A stretch of DNA of 64,000 nt from Pseudomonadota bacterium (GTDB taxonomy: Bacteria; Desulfobacterota; Desulfarculia; Desulfarculales; Desulfarculaceae), in assembly GCA_018819925.1 (NCBI GenBank), contig JAHJPG010000034.1, forward strand, positions 62,001 to 126,000, given 5' to 3'. The translations under genes and the position numbers were made by a program. Of the stretch, positions 1 to 8,893 are shown piece by piece. Each line of letters opens with the position of its first letter. Within the stretch, counting starts at the first letter, position 1. The notes beneath the pieces are model-generated. The model searched no databases. It saw nothing but the letters and a program-made list of their open reading frames with translations, and was not told the DNA's origin.

Positions 1-765
1 GGGGGCTCCGCCGAACCGGGCGCCCAGGAAGACTGCCACGGCGGCCACTCCGGCCAGGCCCGCCGCGTTCATCTTGGCATAGGCGGCCAGGGCGCACAGG
101 GCTCCCAGCAAGGCGGCGGTGGCCAAGGTGGGCGGCCGGGCCTGCCGCAGGGTGCGGGCCAACACCCATAGGGCCAAGGCGGCCAGGGCGGTGGCGGCCA
201 CGTCGTTGCTCACCGAGGCGCAAGTCTCCAGCCAGCGAGGGTTCAGGGCCCACAGGCTGGTGGCGGCCAGGGTCAAGGGCCGGTTTCTCCGGCTGAGTTT
301 CCAGAACAGGGCTTGGCCCAAAAGCACCGCGAACAGCCCCCAGAGCAGGGAGGTCAAGCGCATGGCGTACATGGCGCGGGCGCCGGCCTCTTGCTGAGGG
401 CCTTGCAGCGGCAGGTAGCGCCGGTGAATAGTTTGGCCCGGCGGTGCGGGGGCGCAACGGAACGCGGGGTCGATGGGCGGGAAGCGCAGGGGGCCTTCAT
501 AGCCGGCGAGCCAAACCGCCGGAGCCAAGCTCAGGTAGTACAGCGGCGTCTGGAATTTTTCCTGATGGGCGGCGAGCCGGGCATGGTGGGCCAGGACGTG
601 GTCGCGTTTAAGCTTGGCCGCCCAATACACCGCATTGCTGAAGTGGCGCAACTCGTCGGGGTTTTCATATGGAGGCGCCAAGAGGACCATGGCCCCGGCG
701 GCCAGCAGAAACAGCGGCGGCACCAGGGCCCACCAGGCGCGGGCGGGGAGGCTCAATCCCTCCAC
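1..765 (-). CDS. GT-C type membrane glycosyltransferase-like protein, C-terminus cut by window edge
   Basis: About 255 residues are visible; the C-terminal part lies outside the window. The protein opens with a hydrophobic segment (WWALVPPLFLLAAGAMVLL), followed by a PPYENPDELRH motif. An acidic DE pair at the mouth of the first loop is usual in GT-C membrane glycosyltransferases and DUF2142 proteins, where it helps bind the lipid-linked sugar or metal. Further hydrophobic, Ala/Leu-rich segments follow. I chose the GTG at 765, which overlaps the end of the upstream glycosyltransferase gene by 13 bases. It is the last gene visible of a four-gene minus-strand glycosyltransferase cluster, so a role in surface polysaccharide assembly at the inner membrane is inferred. 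The exact family is uncertain. Confidence 0.6.
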   Translation of the reverse strand, partial: MEGLSLPARAWWALVPPLFLLAAGAMVLLAPPYENPDELRHFSNAVYWAAKLKRDHVLAHHARLAAHQEKFQTPLYYLSLAPAVWLAGYEGPLRFPPIDPAFRCAPAPPGQTIHRRYLPLQGPQQEAGARAMYAMRLTSLLWGLFAVLLGQALFWKLSRRNRPLTLAATSLWALNPRWLETCASVSNDVAATALAALALWVLARTLRQARPPTLATAALLGALCALAAYAKMNAAGLAGVAAVAVFLGARFGGAP

Positions 766-1634
766 TCCCTGAGGGGGCCCTCCAATAAATGGGCCAGCCG
801 CCGTTTCTGGGCGTAGGGGTGGTAGCTAAAGGCGGTGGCCCGGGCCCGCAGGCGCATAAGCTCGCGCTGCCCGGCCTGACTGGGATGCATCAGGCGGCCC
901 AGCCGCTCCAGGAGATTTTCCGGTTCATCCACCAGGCAGTTGTACCCGTCGCGCAAATATTCCATGCCCCCCTTCACCGGCACCGAGGCCACCAGGCAGC
1001 CGGCGGCCATGGCCTCCAGGGAGGGCAGGCCGAAGTCCTCGCCCAGCGATGTGGCCAGGTAAACCCCGGTTTTTTGCAAAAAGCGGCATATTTGGGGCTC
1101 GTCCAGGCCGTCCAGGGGACGCCAATTTAGCATGGGCAGGGAGCGGGCCGTCTTGGTGGCTATGCCCAGCCCCCGGCGGGGCATGTAGGCGGCTTCATTG
1201 TCCAACTTGAGTTCGCCTTGGGCGAAGAACGCTGCGGAGATGCTGATGCCCACCCGCACGGTTTGCCGCCCATACTCTTCCCGGGCCAGGCGGTCCGCGC
1301 TTTCCCAGCAGGTCAGCAGGCTGATCCGGGGGTGGGCGAACACCTTTTCCATGTTGGTGACGCCCTGCACATGGCCGGCCAGCCGGGCCCCGGTGTCCGC
1401 CAAGAATTCCAGGTCCGGCGGCCAGGTAATGACCGCCCAATCCTGGGGTGTGATTTCCCTCAAGGCCCGCTCCTGGTCCATCACCGGCACCGAGCAGGCA
1501 AACCACTGGGGCGCCCGGCCCCCCGGGATGGCCACCACTCCCCGCACCCCCAAGCTGATGAGCATCTCCATGAACTGGAAGCCCACCTTGACCCCCCCGG
1601 CGATGCCCTCGGTGGGCAGGAAATAATAGATCAC
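753..1634 (-). CDS. glycosyltransferase family 1/4
   Basis: The C-terminal half carries the GT-B nucleotide-sugar binding signature: SLGEDFGLPSLEAMAAG followed by a conserved turn and NCLVDEPENLLERL. This is typical of retaining GT4 enzymes that move a sugar from a nucleotide donor to a lipid-linked glycan. The N-terminus VIYYFLPTEGIAGGVKVGF, with its Gly-rich loop, fits the acceptor domain. I chose the GTG at 1634: its GTGA overlaps the upstream TGA by four bases and GGGAG lies at the right distance. An ATG at 1655 would add seven residues. At about 293 residues it is short for GT4 (usually 350-400). The donor and acceptor sugars cannot be told from sequence. Confidence 0.8.
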   Translation of the reverse strand: MIYYFLPTEGIAGGVKVGFQFMEMLISLGVRGVVAIPGGRAPQWFACSVPVMDQERALREITPQDWAVITWPPDLEFLADTGARLAGHVQGVTNMEKVFAHPRISLLTCWESADRLAREEYGRQTVRVGISISAAFFAQGELKLDNEAAYMPRRGLGIATKTARSLPMLNWRPLDGLDEPQICRFLQKTGVYLATSLGEDFGLPSLEAMAAGCLVASVPVKGGMEYLRDGYNCLVDEPENLLERLGRLMHPSQAGQRELMRLRARATAFSYHPYAQKRRLAHLLEGPLREWRD

Positions 1635-2425
1635 TTGAGCACTCCCTTGGCCCACACGCCGGGCAGGGTGAGGAGCCCCAGGCCCACCGCGAAAAAGTAG
1701 CCGTGATGCTTGGCCGCGTATTTAAGGCGGCCCCGGGCCAACAGCCAACGGCGGCGGGCGGTGCTCACCTTGGCTCCCTGGGCGGTGAGATGGGGCAGGG
1801 TGTAGGGCAACTCCACCACTTGGCCCTCGGCCTGGTGCAGGCGCAGACCCAGTTCCACGTCTTCCATGTACATGAAGTATTCGTTGGGCAGGCCGCCCAG
1901 GCTCAGGAACAACTCGCGCCTGATGAACAGGCAGGCCCCGTGGGCCCAGTGCCAGGAGCGGTCGTGATACCCGGGCCGCCGGCTGAGGCCGGCCAGCCAC
2001 TGGGGCCATGGCCAGCCCAGCGCCATCAGGTCGTGGGTCAGCTTCAGGCGGCTGTAGCCGGGCTGGCGGCCGGGAATGACCTGGCCGTGGTCCTCCAGGG
2101 CCGGGGCGGCCATCACCTTGTCACCGGCGCGCAAGGCGGCCAGGCCCAGGGAAAAAAGCTCCGGCGTGGCCATACAGTCTGGGTTGAGCAGGCACAAATA
2201 CTCGCCCTGGGCTGCCCTCGCCCCCTGGTTAACCGCCCGGGCAAAGCCCACATTGACGGGCATGGCCAGGAGCTTCACGCCGCGGCTGCGCACCAGGTCG
2301 GCGGTTTGGTCGCTGGAGGCGTTGTCCACCACCAGGGCCCTTTGGGCCCATGGCCCCAGGCTGTCCAGGCAGGCCCCAATGACCCCCGCCGAGTTGTAGG
2401 TCACTATGATGATGGACAGCTCCAC
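1631..2425 (-). CDS. glycosyltransferase family 2 (rhamnosyltransferase-like)
   Basis: The protein starts VELSIIIVTYNSAG, the standard GT2 beginning. It then shows VDNASSDQTADLV, which binds the nucleotide, and LNPDCM, the position of the metal-binding D-x-D. NVGFARAVNQGARAAQGEYL between them is characteristic of the WcaA/rhamnosyltransferase branch. The GTG at 2425 lies two bases past the stop of the upstream gene and about 264 residues result. A longer frame starting at 2698 would run through the upstream gene and is not credible. It probably adds a sugar to a growing polysaccharide on the cytoplasmic face. Its place between two other glycosyltransferase genes supports this. Confidence 0.85.
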   Translation of the reverse strand: MELSIIIVTYNSAGVIGACLDSLGPWAQRALVVDNASSDQTADLVRSRGVKLLAMPVNVGFARAVNQGARAAQGEYLCLLNPDCMATPELFSLGLAALRAGDKVMAAPALEDHGQVIPGRQPGYSRLKLTHDLMALGWPWPQWLAGLSRRPGYHDRSWHWAHGACLFIRRELFLSLGGLPNEYFMYMEDVELGLRLHQAEGQVVELPYTLPHLTAQGAKVSTARRRWLLARGRLKYAAKHHGYFFAVGLGLLTLPGVWAKGVLK

Positions 2426-2427
2426 CC

Positions 2428-3237
2428 CTAGCCCACTCCCTGGCGCCAGGCGGCGCGTATGCGCAAAAGTTGCCGCCAGCCGGGCCGGAGGCAGAAATTG
2501 CTGAAGTGGGCCACGTAGGCCCCGGGCCGGGGGAAGCCCTGGTCCCAGTGCTCGCAGTGGTTCCAATACCAGGGCAGTTCCTGGCAGGATCCAGGGCATA
2601 GGTTGTTGGTGTAGTACTGGAAGTAATCCTGGTCGGCGATGATGTGCTCTCCCACCCGGTGGTCGCCTGGCCGGTTTGCCAGCATTTCTCGGGCCCAAGC
2701 CAGGAAGCGCTTCATTTCCTCGCGCGTGGCCAGGACCACCCCGGAGTTGTAAAAGCGAAAATCCTCCAGTGATGGCGGATAGGCGTCCGGAGCCAGCCAG
2801 GCCAGGGAATACTCCTTGTAGTGCTTTAGAAAATCGGTCCGATTCATGGTGGAATTTATGATGGTTGTCTGCTCCACCAAGCCCATGCCCCGGCCGTCCA
2901 AGGCCCGGCGGACGTCTTCGGCGTTAAGGTCACGCACCAACACCGCGTCGGCGTCCATGAGCATGACCCACTCGGATTCCGTGTGCTCCAGGAAGGCCTC
3001 CAGGGCGGTGAATTTGGCTAAAAAACGCCGCGCTCTGACTTGATGCTCCACCGAGCCCAAGGGATGGGTCATCAGGCGGCGGCTCCGGCGCAGTCCGGTT
3101 TTGAGCAGGTTGTCCGTGACCACGAAAACCCCGAATCCGCTACGCCGCAACACTGACAACACCGCCTGGCGGCCTGATAGATAATAGGTCGGGTGGCCGT
3201 GGATCACCACACACACCCAAATCTCCGTAGCATTCAT
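2428..3237 (-). CDS. GT-A fold glycosyltransferase-like protein
   Basis: A 269-residue protein starting MNATEIWVCVVIHGH. Residues around 95-115 read EWVMLMDADAVLV, with a DAD motif like the metal-binding D-x-D of GT-A transferases such as GT8. Later segments RFYNSGVVLA and IADQDYFQYY resemble the acceptor and product-binding loops of that fold. I chose the ATG at 3237 because GGGGG precedes it by five bases; the 40-residue extension to 3357 lacks such a site and looks noncoding. It is the first gene of the minus-strand glycosyltransferase cluster. Family assignment beyond the fold is uncertain. Confidence 0.7.
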   Translation of the reverse strand: MNATEIWVCVVIHGHPTYYLSGRQAVLSVLRRSGFGVFVVTDNLLKTGLRRSRRLMTHPLGSVEHQVRARRFLAKFTALEAFLEHTESEWVMLMDADAVLVRDLNAEDVRRALDGRGMGLVEQTTIINSTMNRTDFLKHYKEYSLAWLAPDAYPPSLEDFRFYNSGVVLATREEMKRFLAWAREMLANRPGDHRVGEHIIADQDYFQYYTNNLCPGSCQELPWYWNHCEHWDQGFPRPGAYVAHFSNFCLRPGWRQLLRIRAAWRQGVG

Positions 3238-3895
3238 GGTTTCCCCCTGCCACCCAAGTGCGGACCGCGCTCCCAGGGACGCGGGCTCAAAGGCGAACCG
3301 TACCGCACGCCAGGCATCTTTTGCGTCGCGCGCTACTGGTTGATATCGCATTATCATTGGCCCATGCGGTGTTTGTAAAGCCCGGGGCCGCAGCCAACAA
3401 ACCGGAGTGGCCGGCCGTCATAAGGATTAAGGATGCCCTTCGGCTGCAATCCAGGGAGTTGGGACAATAAAACCGCGCCGATGAACGCGGCTTTGGTCAA
3501 GCGCTGCCAGGCCCCTCAACCCTCGGCCTCCGGCGCCCCTGCCGGGCCCTCCCCACGGCCGGGTCAAAGCGTTTAAATTTGCAACATTATGCCTGAGCGT
3601 GAGCGTATAGTTTAATAGTATAAATACCAGGTTGTTAAGACGCAAAAGCCTGATGGTGGTGTTGCAGATAGCAACCATACCTTATTAGGTGACTACGGGG
3701 GCCAAGCAGGCAAACAAGTATTAATCACCAGTAGTTATTAGGGACTGCCGCAGGCTTGGCATGGAACTTACATGTGTCGGGGGTATGACCTCCGGTGCCC
3801 AAAACTATACGGCCGCCTTGTTTCCCACCCTTTTCGCGGCGTTTGGCGCGGTGGATGGGTCCAAGAGCCGGGATGTGGCCGCCAATGGAGGCGTG
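3238..3895. other. divergent intergenic region, 658 bases
   Basis: This stretch separates the leftward glycosyltransferase genes from the rightward kinase operon. I see no convincing gene; the frames at 3258-3470 (plus) and 3427-3678 (minus) have no family features. From about 3570 the sequence turns markedly AT-rich, as expected for a promoter region, and ends in a sigma-54-like site at 3756-3772. An AT-rich section around 3590-3690 contains inverted segments but no riboswitch consensus I can defend. Confidence 0.5.
3756..3772 (+). promoter_or_regulatory. candidate sigma-54 promoter (-24/-12)
   Basis: TTGGCATGGAACTTACA matches the sigma-54 consensus YTGGCACGRNNNTTGCW at all but two defined positions. 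The -24 GG is intact and spacing is right, but the -12 GC reads AC, which weakens the call. It lies 124 bases before the kinase start and would place the transcript start near 3784. The second gene of the operon is a sigma-54 activator, so autoregulation is plausible. It also argues against using the ATG at 3761 as the kinase start. Confidence 0.4.
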
Positions 3896-5341
3896 ATGGG
3901 TCTTTTACATGGAATGAGCAAAATTCGGGTGAGACTGGTGGTGGTGTTCACCGCCGCTTTTTTGGGCATGGCCTTGTTCGGAGCCCTGAGTTACCAGTAT
4001 TTCGGACGCATGGAGCAGAAGCTGGTTTTTCTCAGCCAGGCCGACAATATGCTCAATACCGCCCTGGAGGCGCGGCGCTACGAAAAAAACTACTTCCTCT
4101 ACCACCACGAAAAAGATTTCGAGCAAGCCCGGGCCTATTTGGCCCAGTACCAGGCACTGTTGGCCAGCGAGCGGGAGCATATCACCAGTAACTTCGGGGC
4201 GGAGGTGGGGCAAAACCTGGAGAGCATGGCCCAGGACTATGGCCGCCAATTCTCCCGGGTGCATCAACTGCTGGGCAAGGAGCGGCAAATCCCCCATGGC
4301 CCGGCCCTGGAGCAAGCCGTCGCCCGCCTGCGTGACACCGGCAAGCAACTCCTCGAGATTTCCGAGCGCATCGCCCAGCAGGAGCGCCAGGACGTAAGCA
4401 GCCTGCTCAGGGAATACGGTCCCCTGCTGGCGGGATTCCTGGTGGGGTTGGGGGCCTTGGGGGCCCTGGCGGTCTATATCCTCATCACCCGCCTGGTCAA
4501 GCCCCTGCAAACTATCGAGGAGGCCACCGACGTCGTAGGCCAGGGGCAATACCAGACCATCCCCTGGGAGGGCGGCAAGGACGACGAGATCGCCAGCCTG
4601 GTGCAGGGCTTCAACCGCATGGTGGGCCAGCTCAGGCACAACAACGAGCAGATGGTGCAGACCGAAAAGCTCACTGCCCTGGGCACCCTGACCAGCGGCG
4701 TGGCTCACGAACTCAACAACCCCCTGAACAACATCTCCACCTCTTGCCAGATACTGTTGGAGGAACTGGACCAGGAGGTGAGCCCCTACCACCGCGAGCT
4801 TTTAGCGGCCGTGGACCAGCAGGTGAGCAAGGCCCGGGACATCGTGGGCAGCCTGCTGGAGTTTGCACGCCAGCGGGAGTTCGAGCTGAAGCGGGAAGAC
4901 CTGCGCACGGTGGTGGAAGAGGCTCTCAAACTGATCCGGGGGGAGATACCCGCCTCGGTTCAGGTGCGGGTGGAGGTGCCCAAGGGATTGGTGTTGGAAA
5001 TCGACCGGGCCCACATGATCCAGGCCCTGCTCAATCTGATCATGAACAGCATCCAGGCCATGCCCGATGGAGGGCTCATCACCCTGCGCGGCCATGGGGA
5101 GGAGGGCGGCCAGGTGGTTCTGGAGGTGCAGGACAACGGCCAGGGAATTCCCCCCGAGGTGTTGCCGCGCATATTCGACCCCTTCTTCACCACCAAGGAC
5201 GTGGGCCGGGGCACCGGCCTGGGCTTGTCCATCACCTACGGCATCGTGGAGCGCCACCAAGGCCATATCCAGGCCGAAAGCCTTCCCGAAGGCGGCGCCC
5301 TGTTCCGCCTAAGCCTGCCCCCGCGGGTGAGGAGGGGCTAG
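3896..5341 (+). CDS. membrane sensor histidine kinase
   Basis: An N-terminal membrane segment (IRVRLVVVFTAAFLGMALFGAL) is followed by a roughly 150-residue helical extracytoplasmic region rich in Glu, Gln and Arg. A second membrane segment (LLAGFLVGLGALGALAVYIL) and a HAMP linker come next. Then HisKA with the H-box HELNNPLNNI and HATPase_c with N-box LNLIMNSIQAM, DNGQGIP and GTGLGLSITYGIV are seen. All phosphotransfer and ATP-binding motifs are intact. The helical sensor resembles four-helix-bundle domains, but its ligand is unknown. I chose the ATG at 3896 (GGAGG just upstream); 3914 is possible and 3761 unlikely. It is followed after three bases by its presumed partner regulator. Confidence 0.88.
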   Translation: MGLLHGMSKIRVRLVVVFTAAFLGMALFGALSYQYFGRMEQKLVFLSQADNMLNTALEARRYEKNYFLYHHEKDFEQARAYLAQYQALLASEREHITSNFGAEVGQNLESMAQDYGRQFSRVHQLLGKERQIPHGPALEQAVARLRDTGKQLLEISERIAQQERQDVSSLLREYGPLLAGFLVGLGALGALAVYILITRLVKPLQTIEEATDVVGQGQYQTIPWEGGKDDEIASLVQGFNRMVGQLRHNNEQMVQTEKLTALGTLTSGVAHELNNPLNNISTSCQILLEELDQEVSPYHRELLAAVDQQVSKARDIVGSLLEFARQREFELKREDLRTVVEEALKLIRGEIPASVQVRVEVPKGLVLEIDRAHMIQALLNLIMNSIQAMPDGGLITLRGHGEEGGQVVLEVQDNGQGIPPEVLPRIFDPFFTTKDVGRGTGLGLSITYGIVERHQGHIQAESLPEGGALFRLSLPPRVRRG

Positions 5342-5344
5342 GCC

Positions 5345-6703
5345 ATGGTCAAGAAGGCGCGCATCCTCATCGTGGAAGACGACCCCTTGGCCCGCAAGAA
5401 CCTGCACCACATCCTGGAGCGGGGCGGCGATTATTACGTGGTGGCCGCCGCCGGGGGGCAGGAGGCCCTGGACCTCTTGGCCCGGCAGAACTTCGACCTG
5501 GTGCTCACCGACCTGCGCATGGAAAAAGTGGACGGCATGCAGGTGCTGGCCCAGGTGCGCAAGAATCACCCCCACATCGAGGTGATCATGCTCACCGCCT
5601 TCGCTTCGGTGGATTCGGCCATCGAGGCCATGAAGCGCGGCGCCTTTCACTACATCGCCAAGCCCTACAAGATCGACGAGGTGCGGGCCCAGGTGGCCCA
5701 CGCCTTGGAAAAGACCCGGCTCAAGCAGCAGGTGGCCCAGCTCAAGGAGGAAGCCCGCTTGCGCGAGGGGGTTGACTGCATCCTGGGCAAGCACTCCCGC
5801 ATCCAGGAGCTTATCCGCACCGTGGCCCGCATCGCCCCCACCGACTGCAACGTGCTCTTGCAGGGGGAGACCGGCACCGGCAAGGAGCTTTTCGCCCGGG
5901 CCCTGCACCAGGCCAGCCCCCGGGCCGAGCGGCGCTTCGTGGCCTTCAACTGCGCCGCCTTTGCCCAGGAACTATTGGCCAGCGAACTGTTCGGCCACGA
6001 AAAGGGCTCCTTCACCGGGGCCACGGTAACCAAGCCGGGGCTTTTCGAGGTGGCCGATGGCGGCACGGTGTTCTTGGATGAGATAGGCGACACCCCGCCG
6101 GCCATGCAGGTGAAGCTGCTGAGGGTGATACAGGAAAAGACGGTGACCCGCGTGGGCGGCACCGATCCCATAGAGGTGGACGTGCGCATCATCGCCGCCA
6201 CCAACCAGGAACTGAAGCAGATGGTGGATGACGGCGACTTCCGTTCAGACCTCTACTACCGGCTGAACGTGGTCTGCTTGGAGATGCCCCCCCTCAGGGA
6301 GCATCCCGATGACATCCCCTTGCTTGCCGACCATTTCCTAAAGAAACACGTTGAGAAGCAGAACAAGTCCTTGAGTGGCATCTCGCAGGAGATGATGCGG
6401 GCCCTGAACAACTACTCCTTTCCGGGCAACGTTCGCGAGTTGGAGAATCTCATCGAGCGGGCGGTGACCCTGGGCACGGGGCAACAACTGGAGCTGGACG
6501 ATTTGCCTCAGGAGGTGCGGGAGATTGCGTTGGGAGCCGCAGAGGAGCGGGAACGCCAACCGACGCTGGAGGAGAGGGAGTGCGAATACATCGAGCAGGT
6601 GCTGGAACAGACCGGGGGGAACAAAACCCGGGCGGCGCAAATTTTGGGCATCGACCGGGTGTCCCTGTGGCGCAAGATAAAGAAGTTCGGGCTGGAGCCT
6701 TGA
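5345..6703 (+). CDS. sigma-54-dependent NtrC-family response regulator
   Basis: Three domains are visible. A receiver occupies residues 1-120, with acidic pocket EDD and phospho-acceptor Asp in LVLTDLRM. An AAA+ ATPase spans about 145-385 with Walker A GETGTGKE, the sigma-54 contact loop GSFTGA (a Ser for Ala variant of GAFTGA), Walker B GGTVFLDEIGD and the R-finger region. A Fis-type helix-turn-helix (NKTRAAQILGIDRVSLWRKI) ends the protein. It is a transcription activator of sigma-54 promoters and is most likely phosphorylated by the adjacent kinase. The gene starts three bases after the kinase stop with GGAGGGG as ribosome site. A sigma-54-like site ahead of the operon suggests autoregulation. 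Confidence 0.93.
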   Translation: MVKKARILIVEDDPLARKNLHHILERGGDYYVVAAAGGQEALDLLARQNFDLVLTDLRMEKVDGMQVLAQVRKNHPHIEVIMLTAFASVDSAIEAMKRGAFHYIAKPYKIDEVRAQVAHALEKTRLKQQVAQLKEEARLREGVDCILGKHSRIQELIRTVARIAPTDCNVLLQGETGTGKELFARALHQASPRAERRFVAFNCAAFAQELLASELFGHEKGSFTGATVTKPGLFEVADGGTVFLDEIGDTPPAMQVKLLRVIQEKTVTRVGGTDPIEVDVRIIAATNQELKQMVDDGDFRSDLYYRLNVVCLEMPPLREHPDDIPLLADHFLKKHVEKQNKSLSGISQEMMRALNNYSFPGNVRELENLIERAVTLGTGQQLELDDLPQEVREIALGAAEERERQPTLEERECEYIEQVLEQTGGNKTRAAQILGIDRVSLWRKIKKFGLEP

Positions 6704-6734
6704 TGAGCGGCCCGCCGGAAAGAGGGGGAAGGCC

Positions 6735-8891
6735 ATGTTGACCAGCCTGTTGCCGTTTTTGGCCTGGTTCAAGGGCTACAGCCTGCCCAAGTTCCGGGTG
6801 GACTTGATCGCCGGCGTAACCGTGGCCCTGGTCTTGATCCCCCAATCCATGGCCTACGCCCAGCTGGCCGGCCTGCCGGCCTACTACGGGCTCTACGCCG
6901 CCTTCTTGCCCCCCATGTTGGCGGCCATGTTCGGCTCTTCCATGCAATTGGCCACCGGTCCGGTGGCGGTGGTCTCGCTGATGACCGCCGCCTCCCTGGA
7001 ACCCCTGGCCACCGCCGGCAGCGAAGCCTTCATCGCCTACGCGGTGCTCCTGGCCCTCATCGTGGGCATGTTCCAGTTTCTGCTGGGGGTGCTGCGCCTG
7101 GGCGTGGTGGTCAACTTCCTTTCCCACCCGGTGGTCAACGGCTTCACCAACGCTGCGGCCATCATCATCGCCTCCAGCCAGCTTTCCAAGATGTTCGGGG
7201 TGTACGTGGACAAGGCCACCCACCACTACGAGACCATTTGGCGGGTGCTGTTGGGCGCGGTGCACTACACCCACTGGCCTTCCCTGGCCATGGGGGTGGG
7301 GGCTTTTGTCATCATGTGGGGCCTAAGGCGGCTCAACCCCAAGATTCCCTACGTGTTGGTGGCCGTGGCCGTCACCACCCTGATTTCCTGGGCCACCGGC
7401 TTCCAGCACGACGCCCAGGCGCCCCTGAGCGCCCTGGCCAGCCACCAGGTGCGCCAGGAGGTGCGGGACTTCAACGCGTCGGTTATACGCATCAACCAAC
7501 TGGGCGATGTCCGGGCCGCCCTTAACCAAAAGGCCCGTAAGACCATGCAGGCCCGAGGCGAAGCATCCTTGAGGGCCCTCAAGTTCCAGCAGGAGGCAAG
7601 CCTGGACTCCGCCCTCATCGAGCGTGAAAAGCAGCAAGCCCATGTGCTTCGCGAACGGCTGCGAAACTACCTCTTCGCCGGGGTGTATGGTCCCGGCGGG
7701 CAGCTTATCTTCTATCATCAGGACAAGGTTCCCCCCCAGGCCAACACCGACGGCCGCTCCTGGCGACTGCTGGTGGGCAACCGGGCCGTGGACGAGAACA
7801 AGCTGCGCCTGGCCGGCGGCGGAGCGGTGGTGGGCAATATCCCCCCCGGCCTGCCCACCTTCAGCCTGCCCGCCCTGGACTGGGAGGTGGGGCTGCAACT
7901 GTTCCCCTACGCGGCCATCATTTCCCTGTTGGGCTTCATGGAGGCCATCAGCATCGCCAAGGCCATGGCCGCCAAGACCGGACAGCGTCTGGACCCCAAC
8001 CGGGAGCTTATCGGCCAGGGGCTGGCCAACATGATCGGCTGCCTGGGCAAGAGCTATCCGGTGTCAGGCTCCTTTTCCCGCTCGGCGGTGAACCTGCAAG
8101 CAGGGGCCCAGACCGGGCTGTCCAGCGTGGTCACCAGCGCGATGGTGGTCATCGTGCTGCTGTTTTTCACGCCCCTGCTGTACCACCTGCCCCAGGCGGT
8201 GCTGGCCGCGGTTATCATGATGGCGGTGGTGGGGCTGATAAACGTCAGCGGCTTCGTGCATGCCTGGAAGGCCCAGTGGTACGACGGGGCCATCAGCATC
8301 ATCACCTTCGTGGGTACTTTGGCCTTTGCACCCCACCTGGACAAGGGCATCATGATCGGGGTGATACTCTCGCTGATGGTGTTCCTCTACAAGAGCATGC
8401 GTCCCCGGGTGGCCAAACTTTCCATGCACCCGGACTGCTCCCTGCGCGATGCGGAGCATTACAAGCTGCGCGAATGCGAACACGTGGCCGTGGTGCGTTT
8501 CGACGGCCCCCTGTTCTTCGCCAACGCCAGTTTCTTGGAGGACCAGATAGACGAGCGCATCCGCCACATGCCCAATCTTAGGCATATTCTGGTGGTGGCC
8601 AATGGCATCAACGACATTGACGCCTCTGGCGAGGACACTCTGTCGCTGGTCGTGGACCGGGTGCGTAGCGCGGGCTACGACATCAGCTTCAGCCACATCA
8701 AGGAGAACGTGCTGGAGGCCATGCGGCGCACCCACCTGCTGGCCAAGATCGGCGAGGACCACATCTACCCCTTGGCCTCGCTGGCCATTGGAGCCATCCA
8801 CGAGGCGGCACACCGCGAATCAGAAGAAAAGGCATGCCCTCTGGTCACGGTATGCCCCCTGGAAGCGGTGCACGAGTCGGGAGGAGAATAG
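6735..8891 (+). CDS. SulP-family anion transporter with inserted domain and STAS
   Basis: Residues 1-225 and about 368-560 form the SulP membrane core: PQSMAYAQLAGLPAYYGLYAAFLPP, SSMQLATGPVAVVSLM and, later, YPVSGSFSRSAVNLQAGAQT. The C-terminal 130 residues form a STAS domain (VAVVRFDGPLFFANASFLEDQI). Family members carry sulfate, bicarbonate or other anions. Unusually, about 140 residues (226-367) are inserted in the core: a charged coiled-coil stretch, then a small alpha/beta-looking piece around YGPGGQLIFYHQDKVPP. The protein is therefore 718 residues against 550-600 typical. It starts 31 bases after the NtrC gene in the same operon as a carbonic anhydrase, which makes bicarbonate an attractive substrate; that is inference. 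Confidence 0.9.
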   Translation: MLTSLLPFLAWFKGYSLPKFRVDLIAGVTVALVLIPQSMAYAQLAGLPAYYGLYAAFLPPMLAAMFGSSMQLATGPVAVVSLMTAASLEPLATAGSEAFIAYAVLLALIVGMFQFLLGVLRLGVVVNFLSHPVVNGFTNAAAIIIASSQLSKMFGVYVDKATHHYETIWRVLLGAVHYTHWPSLAMGVGAFVIMWGLRRLNPKIPYVLVAVAVTTLISWATGFQHDAQAPLSALASHQVRQEVRDFNASVIRINQLGDVRAALNQKARKTMQARGEASLRALKFQQEASLDSALIEREKQQAHVLRERLRNYLFAGVYGPGGQLIFYHQDKVPPQANTDGRSWRLLVGNRAVDENKLRLAGGGAVVGNIPPGLPTFSLPALDWEVGLQLFPYAAIISLLGFMEAISIAKAMAAKTGQRLDPNRELIGQGLANMIGCLGKSYPVSGSFSRSAVNLQAGAQTGLSSVVTSAMVVIVLLFFTPLLYHLPQAVLAAVIMMAVVGLINVSGFVHAWKAQWYDGAISIITFVGTLAFAPHLDKGIMIGVILSLMVFLYKSMRPRVAKLSMHPDCSLRDAEHYKLRECEHVAVVRFDGPLFFANASFLEDQIDERIRHMPNLRHILVVANGINDIDASGEDTLSLVVDRVRSAGYDISFSHIKENVLEAMRRTHLLAKIGEDHIYPLASLAIGAIHEAAHRESEEKACPLVTVCPLEAVHESGGE

Positions 8892-8893
8892 TC

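Noticed and set aside
3427-3678. Minus-strand frame of 83 residues in the intergenic region.
   Set aside because: No family features or ribosome site, and an odd change of composition midway. Probably chance.
3633-3705. Possible GEMM (c-di-GMP-I) riboswitch: GACGCAAAAGCC followed by GGTGACTACGGGGGCC.
   Set aside because: Only fragments resemble the conserved core. The upstream GGCAAACC strand and its hairpin are missing and spacing does not fit.
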